From Verrucomicrobiota bacterium (lineage in GTDB: Bacteria; Verrucomicrobiota; Verrucomicrobiia; Limisphaerales; UBA9464), in the NCBI GenBank assembly GCA_947454705.1, contig CANGKZ010000001.1:245363-309362 (forward strand): 64,000 nt of DNA, written 5' to 3'. The number at the start of each line of letters is the position of its first letter. The stretch's first letter is position 1. Shown in pieces: positions 53,939 to 62,630 of this stretch. The notes under the pieces were generated by a model. The model saw nothing but the letters and a program-made list of their open reading frames with translations. It did not search any database and had not been told where the DNA came from. The position numbers and the translations under genes are program-made.

Positions 53939-55462
53939 ATGCACAAAAAATCCCCTTCCCCTTCCGCCCCCGGGACCGCTCAATCGGACGCTCACGTGCA
54001 AGATTACCCGAAGCACTATTGCGGCGTATTCGGCATTTATGGCCATCCGAACGCCGCCGAGCTCACCTACTACGGCCTGTACCAACTCCAGCACCGTGGC
54101 CAGGAGTCGGCGGGCATTGTGTCCACCGATGGCCGCCAGTTCTATGTCCACCGCGGCATGGGACTCGTGCCGAACATCTTTTCCGGCGAGGTGTTGCACA
54201 AGCTGGTGGGTCCGGCCGCGATCGGCCACACCCGCTACTCCACCACCGGGTCGTCGAACCTGACCAACGCCCAGCCCCTCACGGTGGACTGCGGCAAGGG
54301 CAAGATCGCCATCGGCCACAACGGCAACCTCACCAACGCCGCCGCGCTGCGCGAGGAGCTCGAGGGCCGAGGATCCATTTTCCAGACGACGGTCGATTCC
54401 GAGATCATCGTCCACCTGCTCGCCCAGCCCGCCGGCTCCGGCGGCCATGAAAGCACGCTCATCAACGCGGTGCGCCGCATCGAAGGCGCCTACTCATTGG
54501 TGATCCTCACCGAGAACGAGCTCATCGGCGTCCGCGATCCCCACGGCTTCCGCCCGCTCAGCATCGGTCGCATGAGCAACGGCGCCTTCGTGCTCTCCAG
54601 CGAGACCTGCGCCTTCGACCTCATCCAGGCGGAGTTCATCCGCGATGTGGAACCGGGCGAAGTGGTGATCATCGATGCCAACGGCCTCCGCTCCGTGCAG
54701 GCGTTTCCGGAGCATCAGCGACGCGCCTTCTGCGTGTTCGAGTACGTTTATTTTGCCCGGCCGGATTCCAACATCGGCAACCGGAACGTGTACCGCGTCC
54801 GCGTGGATATGGGACGCCAGCTCGCCCGCGAACATCAGATCGAAGCCGACATCGTCGTGCCCGTGCCCGACTCCGGCAACTGCGCCGCCCTCGGCTATTC
54901 GCTCCAATCGGGAATCCCGTTCGAGATGGCGTTCGTCCGGAATCACTACGTCGGACGCAGCTTCCTCCAGCCCTCGCAGTTCATCCGCGACTTCAATGTG
55001 CGCGTGAAGCTGAACCTCATCGGCGACCTGGTCCGCGGCAAGCGCGTGATCATCGTGGACGACTCCATCGTCCGCGGCACCACCAGCAAGGCCCGCGTCA
55101 CCAGCCTGAAGGAAGCCGGCGCCAAGGAAGTGCACGTACTCGTCAGCTGCCCGCCGCACATGAATCCCTGCGTGTACGGCATCGACTTCCCCGAGCGCAG
55201 CAAACTGATGGCGGCGACCAACACGCAGGAGGAGATCCGAAAGTTCCTCAATGCGGATTCCCTCGGCTACCTCTCGCTCGACGGCATGGTCGCGGCGACC
55301 GGCAAGCCCCGGGATTCCTTCTGCCTCGCCTGCTACGACGGCAACTATCCCGTTCCCTACGATCCGCTCGTGGACAAGCACATCATCGAACGTCGTCGCG
55401 CCCGCGGCGGCGGCCTCGGTCTGGAGCTCGCCGCGGAAGCCCGGCATCAGCGCCTGCTCTAG
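53939..55462 (+). CDS. purF: Amidophosphoribosyltransferase
   Basis: A 507-residue protein from the ATG at 53939, preceded by an in-frame TTG as at purL. A 27-residue propeptide precedes the N-terminal nucleophile Cys28 (HYCGVFGIYGH), which is exposed when the propeptide is removed. Glutaminase landmarks include RGQESAGIVSTDGR and GHTRYSTTGSSN. The PRPP loop reads VIIVDDSIVRGTTSK near residues 365-380. It transfers glutamine nitrogen to PRPP, the first committed step of purine synthesis. Cysteines in the C-terminal part (CPPHMNPC, CLACYDG) fit the Fe-S-type subclass. It stands beside YaeQ. Confidence 0.96.
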   Translation: MHKKSPSPSAPGTAQSDAHVQDYPKHYCGVFGIYGHPNAAELTYYGLYQLQHRGQESAGIVSTDGRQFYVHRGMGLVPNIFSGEVLHKLVGPAAIGHTRYSTTGSSNLTNAQPLTVDCGKGKIAIGHNGNLTNAAALREELEGRGSIFQTTVDSEIIVHLLAQPAGSGGHESTLINAVRRIEGAYSLVILTENELIGVRDPHGFRPLSIGRMSNGAFVLSSETCAFDLIQAEFIRDVEPGEVVIIDANGLRSVQAFPEHQRRAFCVFEYVYFARPDSNIGNRNVYRVRVDMGRQLAREHQIEADIVVPVPDSGNCAALGYSLQSGIPFEMAFVRNHYVGRSFLQPSQFIRDFNVRVKLNLIGDLVRGKRVIIVDDSIVRGTTSKARVTSLKEAGAKEVHVLVSCPPHMNPCVYGIDFPERSKLMAATNTQEEIRKFLNADSLGYLSLDGMVAATGKPRDSFCLACYDGNYPVPYDPLVDKHIIERRRARGGGLGLELAAEARHQRLL

Positions 55463-55520
55463 GCCGCGGTTCGGATCCTCCAGGTTAGGTACCAATTCTG
55501 ATCTGATCGGTGTCCACGCC

Positions 55521-56573
55521 TCAGCGCGTGGACACCTTCGGAATCCCCATCTTTCGCACCCGCTGGAGTTCATCCCAGCGCTGCGGACGCCAGGTGAGGA
55601 AGCGGCGCAACATCTCCGCATCGCTCCGTTTGCGGGTCGCACCGATGCGCTCCCGCTCCGCGCGCCAGTGCGTGCGCAGACGCCAGACGTCGAGCAGCGC
55701 CTCCACGTACCCTTTTCGAAACACCGTAGAGTTTTTGGTCAGCAGGGCCGCCACCAATCCCTCGGCCAGGATCAGTCCGATCTGGAACAGCGCGAGCCAC
55801 CGCATCCGCCCCTCGCCCGCCTTGAGCAGGGTCATGAGGGAATTCCGGTTGGAGTAGAACCGGGTGGTGATGCTGGTTCGGAATTCCACCATCTGGCCAT
55901 CCCCGGCCGGATTCACATTCGCTGCGCTTCGATGATGCATCCGCGCCACCGGGATCCCGATCGCGCGTCCGCCCGAGATCCAGAGCCGCATGCCGAGATC
56001 GAGCTCATCGGCATACATGAAGAACACCGGATCGAACCCGCCCAGTTCGCGGAACACCGAGGCGCGGATTAGAAACGCGCATCCGTTCGGAGCGAGAATC
56101 TCCACCGGTTCCGACGGCACTTCCGCGAAGTGACTGCCCCAGCCGAAGGGATCCAGCCCCTTCACGCCGAGGGATTGAAAGGAATCGTCGGCGTAGTTCA
56201 GCACGCACGGCATCGCCGCCTCCACCCCTGCCGCCTCCGCGCCATCGAGCAGCCGCTCCAGGCAGTCGGGCTCGAGCCACGTATCATTGTTGAGGAAGAG
56301 CAGCCACTCCCCGCGCGCATCGGCGGCGGGACGGTTGTTGCCCTCGCAAAACCCCAGGTTGCCGCCGTTGTCCACGAAGCGTCCGCCGGGAAATCCCTCG
56401 GCAAGTTGCTTCGCCTGCACATCGGATCCGTCGGTGGACCGGTTGTCGGCCAGGATCAATTCGATCTGCTCCACCACCGTCTGGGCGCGCAGCGATTCGA
56501 CACAACGATCCAGCCAACGTGCTCCGTTGTAGTTCAGAACCACGATGCTCAGGCGGGGGCGCCGATCCTTCAT
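55521..56573 (-). CDS. Family 2 glycosyltransferase
   Basis: A 350-residue protein starting MKDRRPRLSIVVLNYNGARW at 56573. It has the nucleotide-sugar motif LADNRSTDGSDVQAK, the FLNNDTWLEPDCLERLL region and GGFDPVFFMYADELDLGMRL. A hydrophobic segment near 275-295 (ALFQIGLILAEGLVAALL) suggests membrane association. It resembles rhamnosyltransferase-type enzymes. It converges on purF and diverges from the methyltransferase genes to the right. Confidence 0.9.
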   Translation of the reverse strand: MKDRRPRLSIVVLNYNGARWLDRCVESLRAQTVVEQIELILADNRSTDGSDVQAKQLAEGFPGGRFVDNGGNLGFCEGNNRPAADARGEWLLFLNNDTWLEPDCLERLLDGAEAAGVEAAMPCVLNYADDSFQSLGVKGLDPFGWGSHFAEVPSEPVEILAPNGCAFLIRASVFRELGGFDPVFFMYADELDLGMRLWISGGRAIGIPVARMHHRSAANVNPAGDGQMVEFRTSITTRFYSNRNSLMTLLKAGEGRMRWLALFQIGLILAEGLVAALLTKNSTVFRKGYVEALLDVWRLRTHWRAERERIGATRKRSDAEMLRRFLTWRPQRWDELQRVRKMGIPKVSTR

Positions 56574-56715
56574 TCGGCGAGACCGTATCGGCGCGCCGGG
56601 CCGGGTAAAAGCCCAAGCAGACGGCCGCATCGGGGTGCTGCCGGTGCTGGATTGCGCAGGTCTCTGATTTTCCAGGCTTGCCCCCGGGTGGCTGCCGGTG
56701 TTACGCCGCCGCCCC

Positions 56716-57339
56716 GTGACTGCTCACACCCCACCCGAATCCCGCCGCCTCAACGTCGGCTGCGGCCTCGACATCCGTCCGGGCTGGGTGAACCTCGACC
56801 AGGTCGATTACGGCGGCAACACCCTCACCGACCTCAACCAGTACCCCTGGCCCTTTCCGGATTCGCATTTCGACGAAGTGCTCGCGAGCCACATCCTGGA
56901 ACACATGGGGAACTTCAACGCTGTGGTCACCGAGATCTGGCGCGTGTCGCGTCCGGGCGCGTTGATCGTGGTCCGCGTTCCGTTTTTCCTCAGCACGAAG
57001 TTCTACTCCGAACCCGATCACCGCGTGCCGTTCGGGATCCGCTCCTTCGACAACTACGAGGACTTCTCCGGCCGGAAACTCCGCTTCTACGAGAAGTGGA
57101 AACTCGGCCACCGGACCAACTACGGAAGCCCGGCGCGCTTCGTCGTGGAGGAGAAGAAATTCCACTTCTCCAATTTCGCCGTGCTCCGCTGGTTGAACTT
57201 CTTCATCAACCTCGAACCGGTGATGTTTGAGCGCTTCTTCGCCACCCTGCTCACGCCCGAGGAAGTGTGGTTCCGCCTTCGCGTCGTGAAGCCCGCCGAG
57301 GGATCCAAGCCGAAGTCCCATTCCGCCGTCGGAGCCTGA
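56716..57339 (+). CDS. SAM-dependent methyltransferase
   Basis: A 207-residue protein from the GTG at 56716 (a GTG at 56698 would add six residues). The Rossmann motif RLNVGCGLDIRPGWVNLD is at about 12-29, and the methyltransferase-11 phrase is HFDEVLASHILEHM. Acceptor unknown. It is followed 29 bases later by a second methyltransferase in the same direction; they may modify the same surface glycan, given the neighbouring glycosyltransferase. Confidence 0.85.
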   Translation: MTAHTPPESRRLNVGCGLDIRPGWVNLDQVDYGGNTLTDLNQYPWPFPDSHFDEVLASHILEHMGNFNAVVTEIWRVSRPGALIVVRVPFFLSTKFYSEPDHRVPFGIRSFDNYEDFSGRKLRFYEKWKLGHRTNYGSPARFVVEEKKFHFSNFAVLRWLNFFINLEPVMFERFFATLLTPEEVWFRLRVVKPAEGSKPKSHSAVGA

Positions 57340-57367
57340 GCCGTTCATCCTTCGACTTCCTCCGCCG

Positions 57368-58084
57368 ATGATCCTGCCGCAGCTCCTCTGGCGATTCCTG
57401 AAGCACCGGGATGACCCCGTGTTCTACGCCATGCAGGCAGACGATGCCCTGCGCTGGCTCGACCAGTGCCGCGTCCCCATGGGCGCGGGCACCCGCGCGC
57501 TGGATCTCGGATGCGGACACGGCGTGTTCGGGGATCGACTCGCCCGTCGCGGCGCGGACGTCACCTTTGCCGACGCCTCCAACCAGCTCATGCCCGAACA
57601 CCGCAACGCGCGGTTTGTGCAGGTGGACCTGGATCGCGACACCAACACGTTCGAGAAACTCGGCCGCGGGCAATACGACCTCGTGGTGTTGTCCAACGTG
57701 CTCGAACACCTCGCGCATCCCGAGCAGTGGATCCAGAGCGCGCACGAGCTGCTGTCGGACCGCGGCTACCTCTACCTCAGCTGGACCAACTGGCTCTCGC
57801 CCTGGGGTGGACACGAGTTCTCGCCACTGCACTACCTCGGACCCTCGATCGGACCGCGTCTCTACGACCGCCTCTCCAAGCGGAAGCGATTCCATCAGCC
57901 GTACGAGAATCTCTTCCCCACCTACATCGGATCGATTTTGAAAACCATCCGGACCGACTCCGGTTTGGAAGTGGTCCGCGCCGCGCCCCGGTACTACACC
58001 GAGTTTGAATTCCTCATGGCCGTTCCGGGCCTTCGGGAAGTGGTGGCCTGGAATTGCGCGCTGCTGCTGAAGCGGCGGAGCTAA
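57368..58084 (+). CDS. SAM-dependent methyltransferase
   Basis: A 238-residue protein. The cofactor site is ALDLGCGHGVFGDRLARRGA near 44-63, then QYDLVVLSNVLEHLAHPEQW. The C-terminal half contains NWLSPWGGHEFSPLHYLG, as seen in glycan or lipid-linked methyltransferases. It is likely part of a two-gene unit with the preceding methyltransferase. The gene stop lies 20 bases before the convergent rhomboid gene. Confidence 0.87.
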   Translation: MILPQLLWRFLKHRDDPVFYAMQADDALRWLDQCRVPMGAGTRALDLGCGHGVFGDRLARRGADVTFADASNQLMPEHRNARFVQVDLDRDTNTFEKLGRGQYDLVVLSNVLEHLAHPEQWIQSAHELLSDRGYLYLSWTNWLSPWGGHEFSPLHYLGPSIGPRLYDRLSKRKRFHQPYENLFPTYIGSILKTIRTDSGLEVVRAAPRYYTEFEFLMAVPGLREVVAWNCALLLKRRS

Positions 58085-58103
58085 CGGATTCCGCGCTGGC
58101 TGG

Positions 58104-59009
58104 TCAGTGCCGGAGCGCGAGGAACCAGGCGATCGCCTGCACGGCGACGAACAGAATCCCGGCCGCAGTGTCGGTGCGACGACGGACAGGAGCCGGGATC
58201 AGCAGGAAGACCAGCGCTGCGATCAACCCAAGCCCGAACCCCGCGGCGTGAACCAACACGTCGCCTGCGGGATCAGTGCCCAACAACACGAAGAGAAATG
58301 CGCCGGCGGCAATCGCGGTCATGGCGAGCCGGGTTTGACGGCGTCCCGCGCGCCACCAGGGAGCGGCCTGTGGAATCAACAATCCCAACCCCGCCATCAC
58401 CAGTCCCGAGGCTCCGAGCCCCACGTATTCGCCCGGGCGGAACATCAAACCGATCCCATTCGCGGCCGCACCCGCAGCACCGGCGAGGAACAACGCCCAT
58501 CCTGCGCCATGACGCGCCATCGCGAGTCCGAGCACGATGGTGCCGATCACTGCGTTGGAAGCCAGGTGCCCTGGATCCGCATGCAGCCACATGGCGGTGA
58601 TGGCCCGCCACCACTCGCCCGTGCGCACCTTGCGGCTCTCGAACAGGCCGCTCGAAAGCGCGCCTTGGAACGAAAACATCAACGCCACTGCGGTCACCCA
58701 CAGCAGCACGGCGCGATGGAACAACAGACCCGAACCGGGAAGCTCCTGCTGCCATCCGAAGCCGCGATTCTCCCGACGGAATTGGCGGATGGCGGTTTGG
58801 GCTCGGGTCAGATCCGAGGCGGCCACGGTGAGGGTCCAACCTCCGGTGCTGTCGCGATCGAGCGTCACAGGAATCCCCTGGCTCACCAGCACGAGGCTCC
58901 AATCCATGGCTCGGCGTTCGAGCTGCGTGTGGAGCGTGGCGGAATCCGGCGTCGATCCGACCACGGGGTCGGAAAGCTCCACATCGGAGTTGGATTCAGC
59001 CGGATTCAT
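58104..59009 (-). CDS. Rhomboid-family intramembrane serine protease
   Basis: A 301-residue protein from the ATG at 59009. About seven transmembrane segments follow residue 100. The catalytic pair is the GASG serine in VGLGASGLVMAG (near 206-209) and the histidine in DVLVHAAGFG (near 254-258), with the rhomboid LHADPGHLASN motif. The N-terminal 95 residues are a soluble domain (VSQGIPVTLDRDSTGGWTLT, DLTRAQTAIRQFRRENR). It cleaves transmembrane substrates; the substrate is unknown. Start choices further upstream run into a repeat and are rejected. Confidence 0.9.
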   Translation of the reverse strand: MNPAESNSDVELSDPVVGSTPDSATLHTQLERRAMDWSLVLVSQGIPVTLDRDSTGGWTLTVAASDLTRAQTAIRQFRRENRGFGWQQELPGSGLLFHRAVLLWVTAVALMFSFQGALSSGLFESRKVRTGEWWRAITAMWLHADPGHLASNAVIGTIVLGLAMARHGAGWALFLAGAAGAAANGIGLMFRPGEYVGLGASGLVMAGLGLLIPQAAPWWRAGRRQTRLAMTAIAAGAFLFVLLGTDPAGDVLVHAAGFGLGLIAALVFLLIPAPVRRRTDTAAGILFVAVQAIAWFLALRH

Positions 59010-59075
59010 CAAGGCGTGGCGACCAACCTCGCTGAAGCCCGCCGCTTGGCAAATTGGCGATAAGAGAGCCGATGA

Positions 59076-59223
59076 GTCCAAGGTCCAAAGTCCAAAGTCC
59101 GGGAAATCGAATTGCGGCTGCGCGGCAGCACAGCCCCACCGCCAATTCAGTAGGGAGGAGCTGCTGCTCCGCCCCAATTACAAAACGACCAGCGCCAGCG
59201 CCGTCGTTGCCAGATTGGAAGCC
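59076..59223. repeat. Dispersed repeats GGTCCAAA and GTAGGGAGGAGCTGCTGC
   Basis: 59076-59100 is AAGGTCCAAAGTCCAAAGTC, a tandem of AAAGTCC. 59150-59223 carries GTAGGGAGGAGCTGCTGCTC and ends GTCGTTGCCAGATTGGAAGC; it is a copy of the 11.1 kb element, whose tail is here inverted relative to 11201-11222. Confidence 0.78.
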
Positions 59224-59247
59224 CGTCGCCGAAACCACCACGCACCG

Positions 59248-59607
59248 CTACTCTGGAACCTCACGTCCCACTTCAATCAGAACAAACGCCAACGCGGCAA
59301 ACGCGAAGCCCAGCCATTGCAGTTTTGTAATGCGTCCGCCAAAAAACTGAAGATCAGCGAACACCGCGACGAGGATGTGAAAAATGACCGCGATCACGAT
59401 CGCCGAGGAAAACGTGTATCGCTCAAGGCGAAGGAAATATCCAAGCAGGGTGACGCTGATCATCCAGGAAAGGTACGAGCACACGAGGGAAGGCGTGTCG
59501 CGTGAAAGCGCCCATCGATTGATGAGGATATCCCCGACGGATCCGGTGACTCCTACGGCGAAGATCAGCCCATACGCCAGAATCGTTTTGAGTGTCTCGT
59601 GTTGCAT
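59248..59607 (-). CDS. Small four-helix transporter, SMR/EamA-like
   Basis: A 119-residue protein with four predicted transmembrane helices (LKTILAYGLIFAVGVTGSVG, SYLSWMISVTLLGYFL, SSAIVIAVIFHILVAVF, WLGFAFAALAFVLIEVG). The layout fits small multidrug resistance or EamA half-transporters, which can flip lipid-linked sugars. Placement next to glycosyltransferases suggests a glycan-lipid role, inferred only. Its GC content looks lower than that of genes to the left. Confidence 0.68.
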   Translation of the reverse strand: MQHETLKTILAYGLIFAVGVTGSVGDILINRWALSRDTPSLVCSYLSWMISVTLLGYFLRLERYTFSSAIVIAVIFHILVAVFADLQFFGGRITKLQWLGFAFAALAFVLIEVGREVPE

Positions 59608-59993
59608 AGGCGGTGAAGCGATTCTGGATGTAACTCACCTGTAAGAAGACCGGCACCCATCGTGGGTTCGTCGCATGGAACGTGGGTCCATTCTTGAAGC
59701 AGGAATGCACCAAAGTAGGTCACCTTCGCGCCGTCTGACTACGCCCGTCTTTGATACGGTCCGGGCTGCGGGATTGCTAAACCTGCGATGCGGCTTCCCG
59801 GCAAATCCGGGTGGAAAACCGGAGAGGGTTGGCCATCAACCGAAACGCGGGCCATGAAACCCCGGGCCTACCTCCAGCATCCAGAAACCAGCCTCTCGAC
59901 ACCGATCCAATCTCTTCGTTTCCCATCTGTGTCCATCAGCGGTTCGAACGGCTTTCGCCTTTAGCCTCTTTCTCTCGCATGCGCGCGAACGAC
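59608..59993. other. 386-base gap without a recognised gene
   Basis: No supported reading frame or RNA was seen. It contains a ATCTGTGTCCATCAGCGG stretch resembling the AATCCGTG repeat family and a GCCATGAAACCCCGGGCC segment. It probably holds the terminator of the glycosyltransferase operon and the promoter of the SMR-like gene. Confidence 0.5.
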
Positions 59994-61106
59994 TCAATTT
60001 TCACGTACAAGCCGCAGAATCCTTTCAGCCAATAAACCAATCTCTCTCCCAACATCCAGTCGACTTAAACAGGCCCGTCTTCCCTTGGCTGCAATCTGTT
60101 GCCGCAGGCCTGGATCCCTGATCAACCGGGTGAGAATCGAATCCAACTCCTCCGGATTCCGAAAAAGCATCCCGGTATCGCCGTGCCGAATCTCCTTTTC
60201 GAAGATCCCACGCCGACTCGCCACGCACGCCGCTGGCTTCCAGCAGAACGCAGACTCGAAGAACTTGTTTGCAGAGCGTCCAGCGCTCAGTCCGTCCGTC
60301 CCAAGGGGTGCGAGCGCGATATCGTGACCCATTCGGTTGAGAGTCGGGAAGAAATGCCGGAACGGTACCGGTTCCAGAAGCGTCCAAGTGTTTGGTAAGG
60401 GGTTCGCTTCACCTGGATCACCCCAAAGCACGATCTCAACATTCCGTTCACGCTGATGGATACGTTCCAAGATCGGAACCACCTCCACCAATGCCCCGGC
60501 ATGGTTCGCACCCCCCTGCCAAAGAATCCGACACTGCGACGAAGCGGGATGTGCCACCAACTCCTCCCCAAATGCCGGAACAAGATTCAGAAAGACGTGG
60601 GTCTTTGCATTGGGAACCATTTCGAGCACCCGCGATTGGATCCACTCGGTGGAACAAACAATCAGATCCGCAGCCGCAATATTGCCGAAGTGAAGCCGAA
60701 CAAAGCGCTCCACCTGACTCTCCGAAAAACGCCTTCCGTATGGACCGGAGAAAATCGGCGGAATCCCAGGATGTGACGGAGACAGCAGGTCGAATAGATC
60801 GTCATCGACGTCGTAGAGGATCAATGGCTTTTGCGATTCTACCCCAGCCCCTGAACGGCGACGCCTTCCCAAGACTTTCTGCAATTCCACCAAATCGATC
60901 CCCTGCGTGTAGTGGGTCCAAATGATGTCGGCATCGAACAGAGAGTTTCCGGATCGAGCCTCTCCAAGCTGCCCAGTCCCTTCAACAAAAGCGTCAAAGA
61001 GGCCAAGTCCGCAAACCCCAGTGATGGGAACCTCAAGACGGTACCAGGTGACGGCGGTTTCCATCTTCTCGAAGCGCGCATAAATCAAGGGCCGCGACTT
61101 CTCCAT
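59994..61106 (-). CDS. Glycosyltransferase of the GT4/GT-B type
   Basis: A 370-residue protein. The N-terminal half has VDVDDDLFDLL-like (YDVDDDLFDLLSPSHPG) and VCSTEWIQSRVLEMVPNAKT patterns. The C-terminal Rossmann half has GTDGLSAGRSANKFFESAFC, where a conserved glutamate (E-S-A-F) closes the nucleotide-sugar site, and EELDSILTRLIRDPGLRQQI. It resembles a group-1-like GT-B enzyme. It starts 6 bases after the stop of the upstream glycosyltransferase, so the two are tightly coupled. Confidence 0.85.
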   Translation of the reverse strand: MEKSRPLIYARFEKMETAVTWYRLEVPITGVCGLGLFDAFVEGTGQLGEARSGNSLFDADIIWTHYTQGIDLVELQKVLGRRRRSGAGVESQKPLILYDVDDDLFDLLSPSHPGIPPIFSGPYGRRFSESQVERFVRLHFGNIAAADLIVCSTEWIQSRVLEMVPNAKTHVFLNLVPAFGEELVAHPASSQCRILWQGGANHAGALVEVVPILERIHQRERNVEIVLWGDPGEANPLPNTWTLLEPVPFRHFFPTLNRMGHDIALAPLGTDGLSAGRSANKFFESAFCWKPAACVASRRGIFEKEIRHGDTGMLFRNPEELDSILTRLIRDPGLRQQIAAKGRRACLSRLDVGREIGLLAERILRLVREN

Positions 61107-61112
61107 AAACGC

Positions 61113-62447
61113 CTACCGACTCTCGCCGTTGTGCTGCAGGGCTTCTCGAAAGATCTGATCCCAATATCTCCCTATTTCGGCAATTCCAACGGATTCAGAG
61201 AAACGCCGCCCATTCTGGCCGAGAGCCCTCCGGGTTTCGGAGTCCGAGTACAGCTTGAGAACGGCATCGATCGCCTCGTAGACGTCGGAAATGTGCCTCA
61301 GAATTGCATGGGGCGGCTCGGGTTGGAGGACGCCGGAGATCGCGATGCCAGCGTTGGCGTTTTTCAACCATTCAGGGTGGCTGGAATAGTTCGAGTAAAT
61401 GACCGGGACTCCGCAGGCCATCGACTCCAGGGCCGGCATGCCGAATCCTTCGCCGCCGCTCAGGAAGAGAAGCGCATCCCACATCTGGTAAAGCAATGGG
61501 ACATCTTCAATGGCAAGGTGACTCTGCGAATCGCATCCAACCGTATAGATGACGTCCTCACCTGGTTGAATCCGATACGCCCTCTCCAACTCATCCATGG
61601 ACCAATCGCCTACTTCCCTCCCGGTTGGGAAGTGCATCCACAACACAATATCGCGATTCCCTTGGGCCTTCCGAAACCTGTCTGACCCGCAACTACGGCA
61701 ACGATCATTGGCTCGTTCCTTGTTCGAAGAAGCTCCGCAGGCGGCGCAGACGAAGTATTCTCCGGAACGAATCAGGGAGATCAGCAGATAGTTGAGCCAG
61801 ATCTGCTTCCTCCACTGATTTCGGCCCACCCATCCGACTAGAAAACGGGACCCCAACTGAGAGTCCACGAGGTTTTCCTGCCGAAGTGCCGCCCTTTCCT
61901 CGCTCGTCACTGGAAAGAATCGCTCGGTATCGACTGGCGCGCATGCAATCCGAATGCCCATCGCCTTCAAACCATTCAGAACAACAAGAGCCTCCCTGCT
62001 AAAGTGGCTCATCGTAACGTACAGAACACGAGGATCGAGACCACGAAGAACCTGTGGCAATGGTGCACCGTCCACCGACAGATAGGCGACAACCGTGCTC
62101 CGGCCATTGATGATGCGGATCTGCCGTTGGGCCGGTAGCGGATCGTTGTGAATGAAGACGAGATCAGGTCTCCAATCCGAGAGGACCGAATCCAGAGTGA
62201 TCTCCCCATCAATGTCCGCCAGATCCAACCGTTCACCCGCCGCACCGGGACTTCTCCGGGTAGGAATAACGTCCCAACCCGCCGTTGTGACCGCAGTTAA
62301 CTGCCTCAAGCCAACCTGCCGGACCTCATAGGTGTCTGGGCTACTTGACAGAACACCTTGCATGATGTTCCGAACGACTTCGGCATTACCCGAATAGGAG
62401 ACTGCGCTATGGGCCACAATCAGCAGCCGAATCCTTCGCGGGGGCAT
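61113..62447 (-). CDS. GT-B glycosyltransferase with embedded zinc ribbon
   Basis: A 444-residue protein. The C-terminal domain has the group-1 motif SGGEGFGMPALESMACGVPV (333 and 341 as the E-x7-E pair). Between the two GT-B halves, residues about 228-262 contain CAACG and CRSCG (Cys 234, 237, 250, 253), a four-cysteine zinc ribbon rarely seen in this family. The flanking sequence (FLVGWVGRNQWRKQIWLNYL; RDIVLWMHFPTGREVGDWSM) is otherwise continuous. It is the first of two coupled glycosyltransferase genes in the lower-GC island. Confidence 0.86.
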   Translation of the reverse strand: MPPRRIRLLIVAHSAVSYSGNAEVVRNIMQGVLSSSPDTYEVRQVGLRQLTAVTTAGWDVIPTRRSPGAAGERLDLADIDGEITLDSVLSDWRPDLVFIHNDPLPAQRQIRIINGRSTVVAYLSVDGAPLPQVLRGLDPRVLYVTMSHFSREALVVLNGLKAMGIRIACAPVDTERFFPVTSEERAALRQENLVDSQLGSRFLVGWVGRNQWRKQIWLNYLLISLIRSGEYFVCAACGASSNKERANDRCRSCGSDRFRKAQGNRDIVLWMHFPTGREVGDWSMDELERAYRIQPGEDVIYTVGCDSQSHLAIEDVPLLYQMWDALLFLSGGEGFGMPALESMACGVPVIYSNYSSHPEWLKNANAGIAISGVLQPEPPHAILRHISDVYEAIDAVLKLYSDSETRRALGQNGRRFSESVGIAEIGRYWDQIFREALQHNGESR

Positions 62448-62630
62448 GTGAGATGGATTCCTGGTCTATCAACCGAGTGGGAGTCAGTGGCGCAATGGAA
62501 CGCCCCCCGCAGGATTCGATCCTCAAGCAAACGCAGTGAGCTCAATCAGGCGTCGCGGTTCTCGCGATCGTGATCACCAAATGGGAGACGAGGTGCGGAG
62601 GAAGCGCTTTCCGAGGATCGCCTCAAAAAA

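Noticed and set aside
56630..56716. Possible small gene between the convergent glycosyltransferase start and the methyltransferase
   Set aside because: No frame with a ribosome site or family match; it looks like a shared promoter gap.
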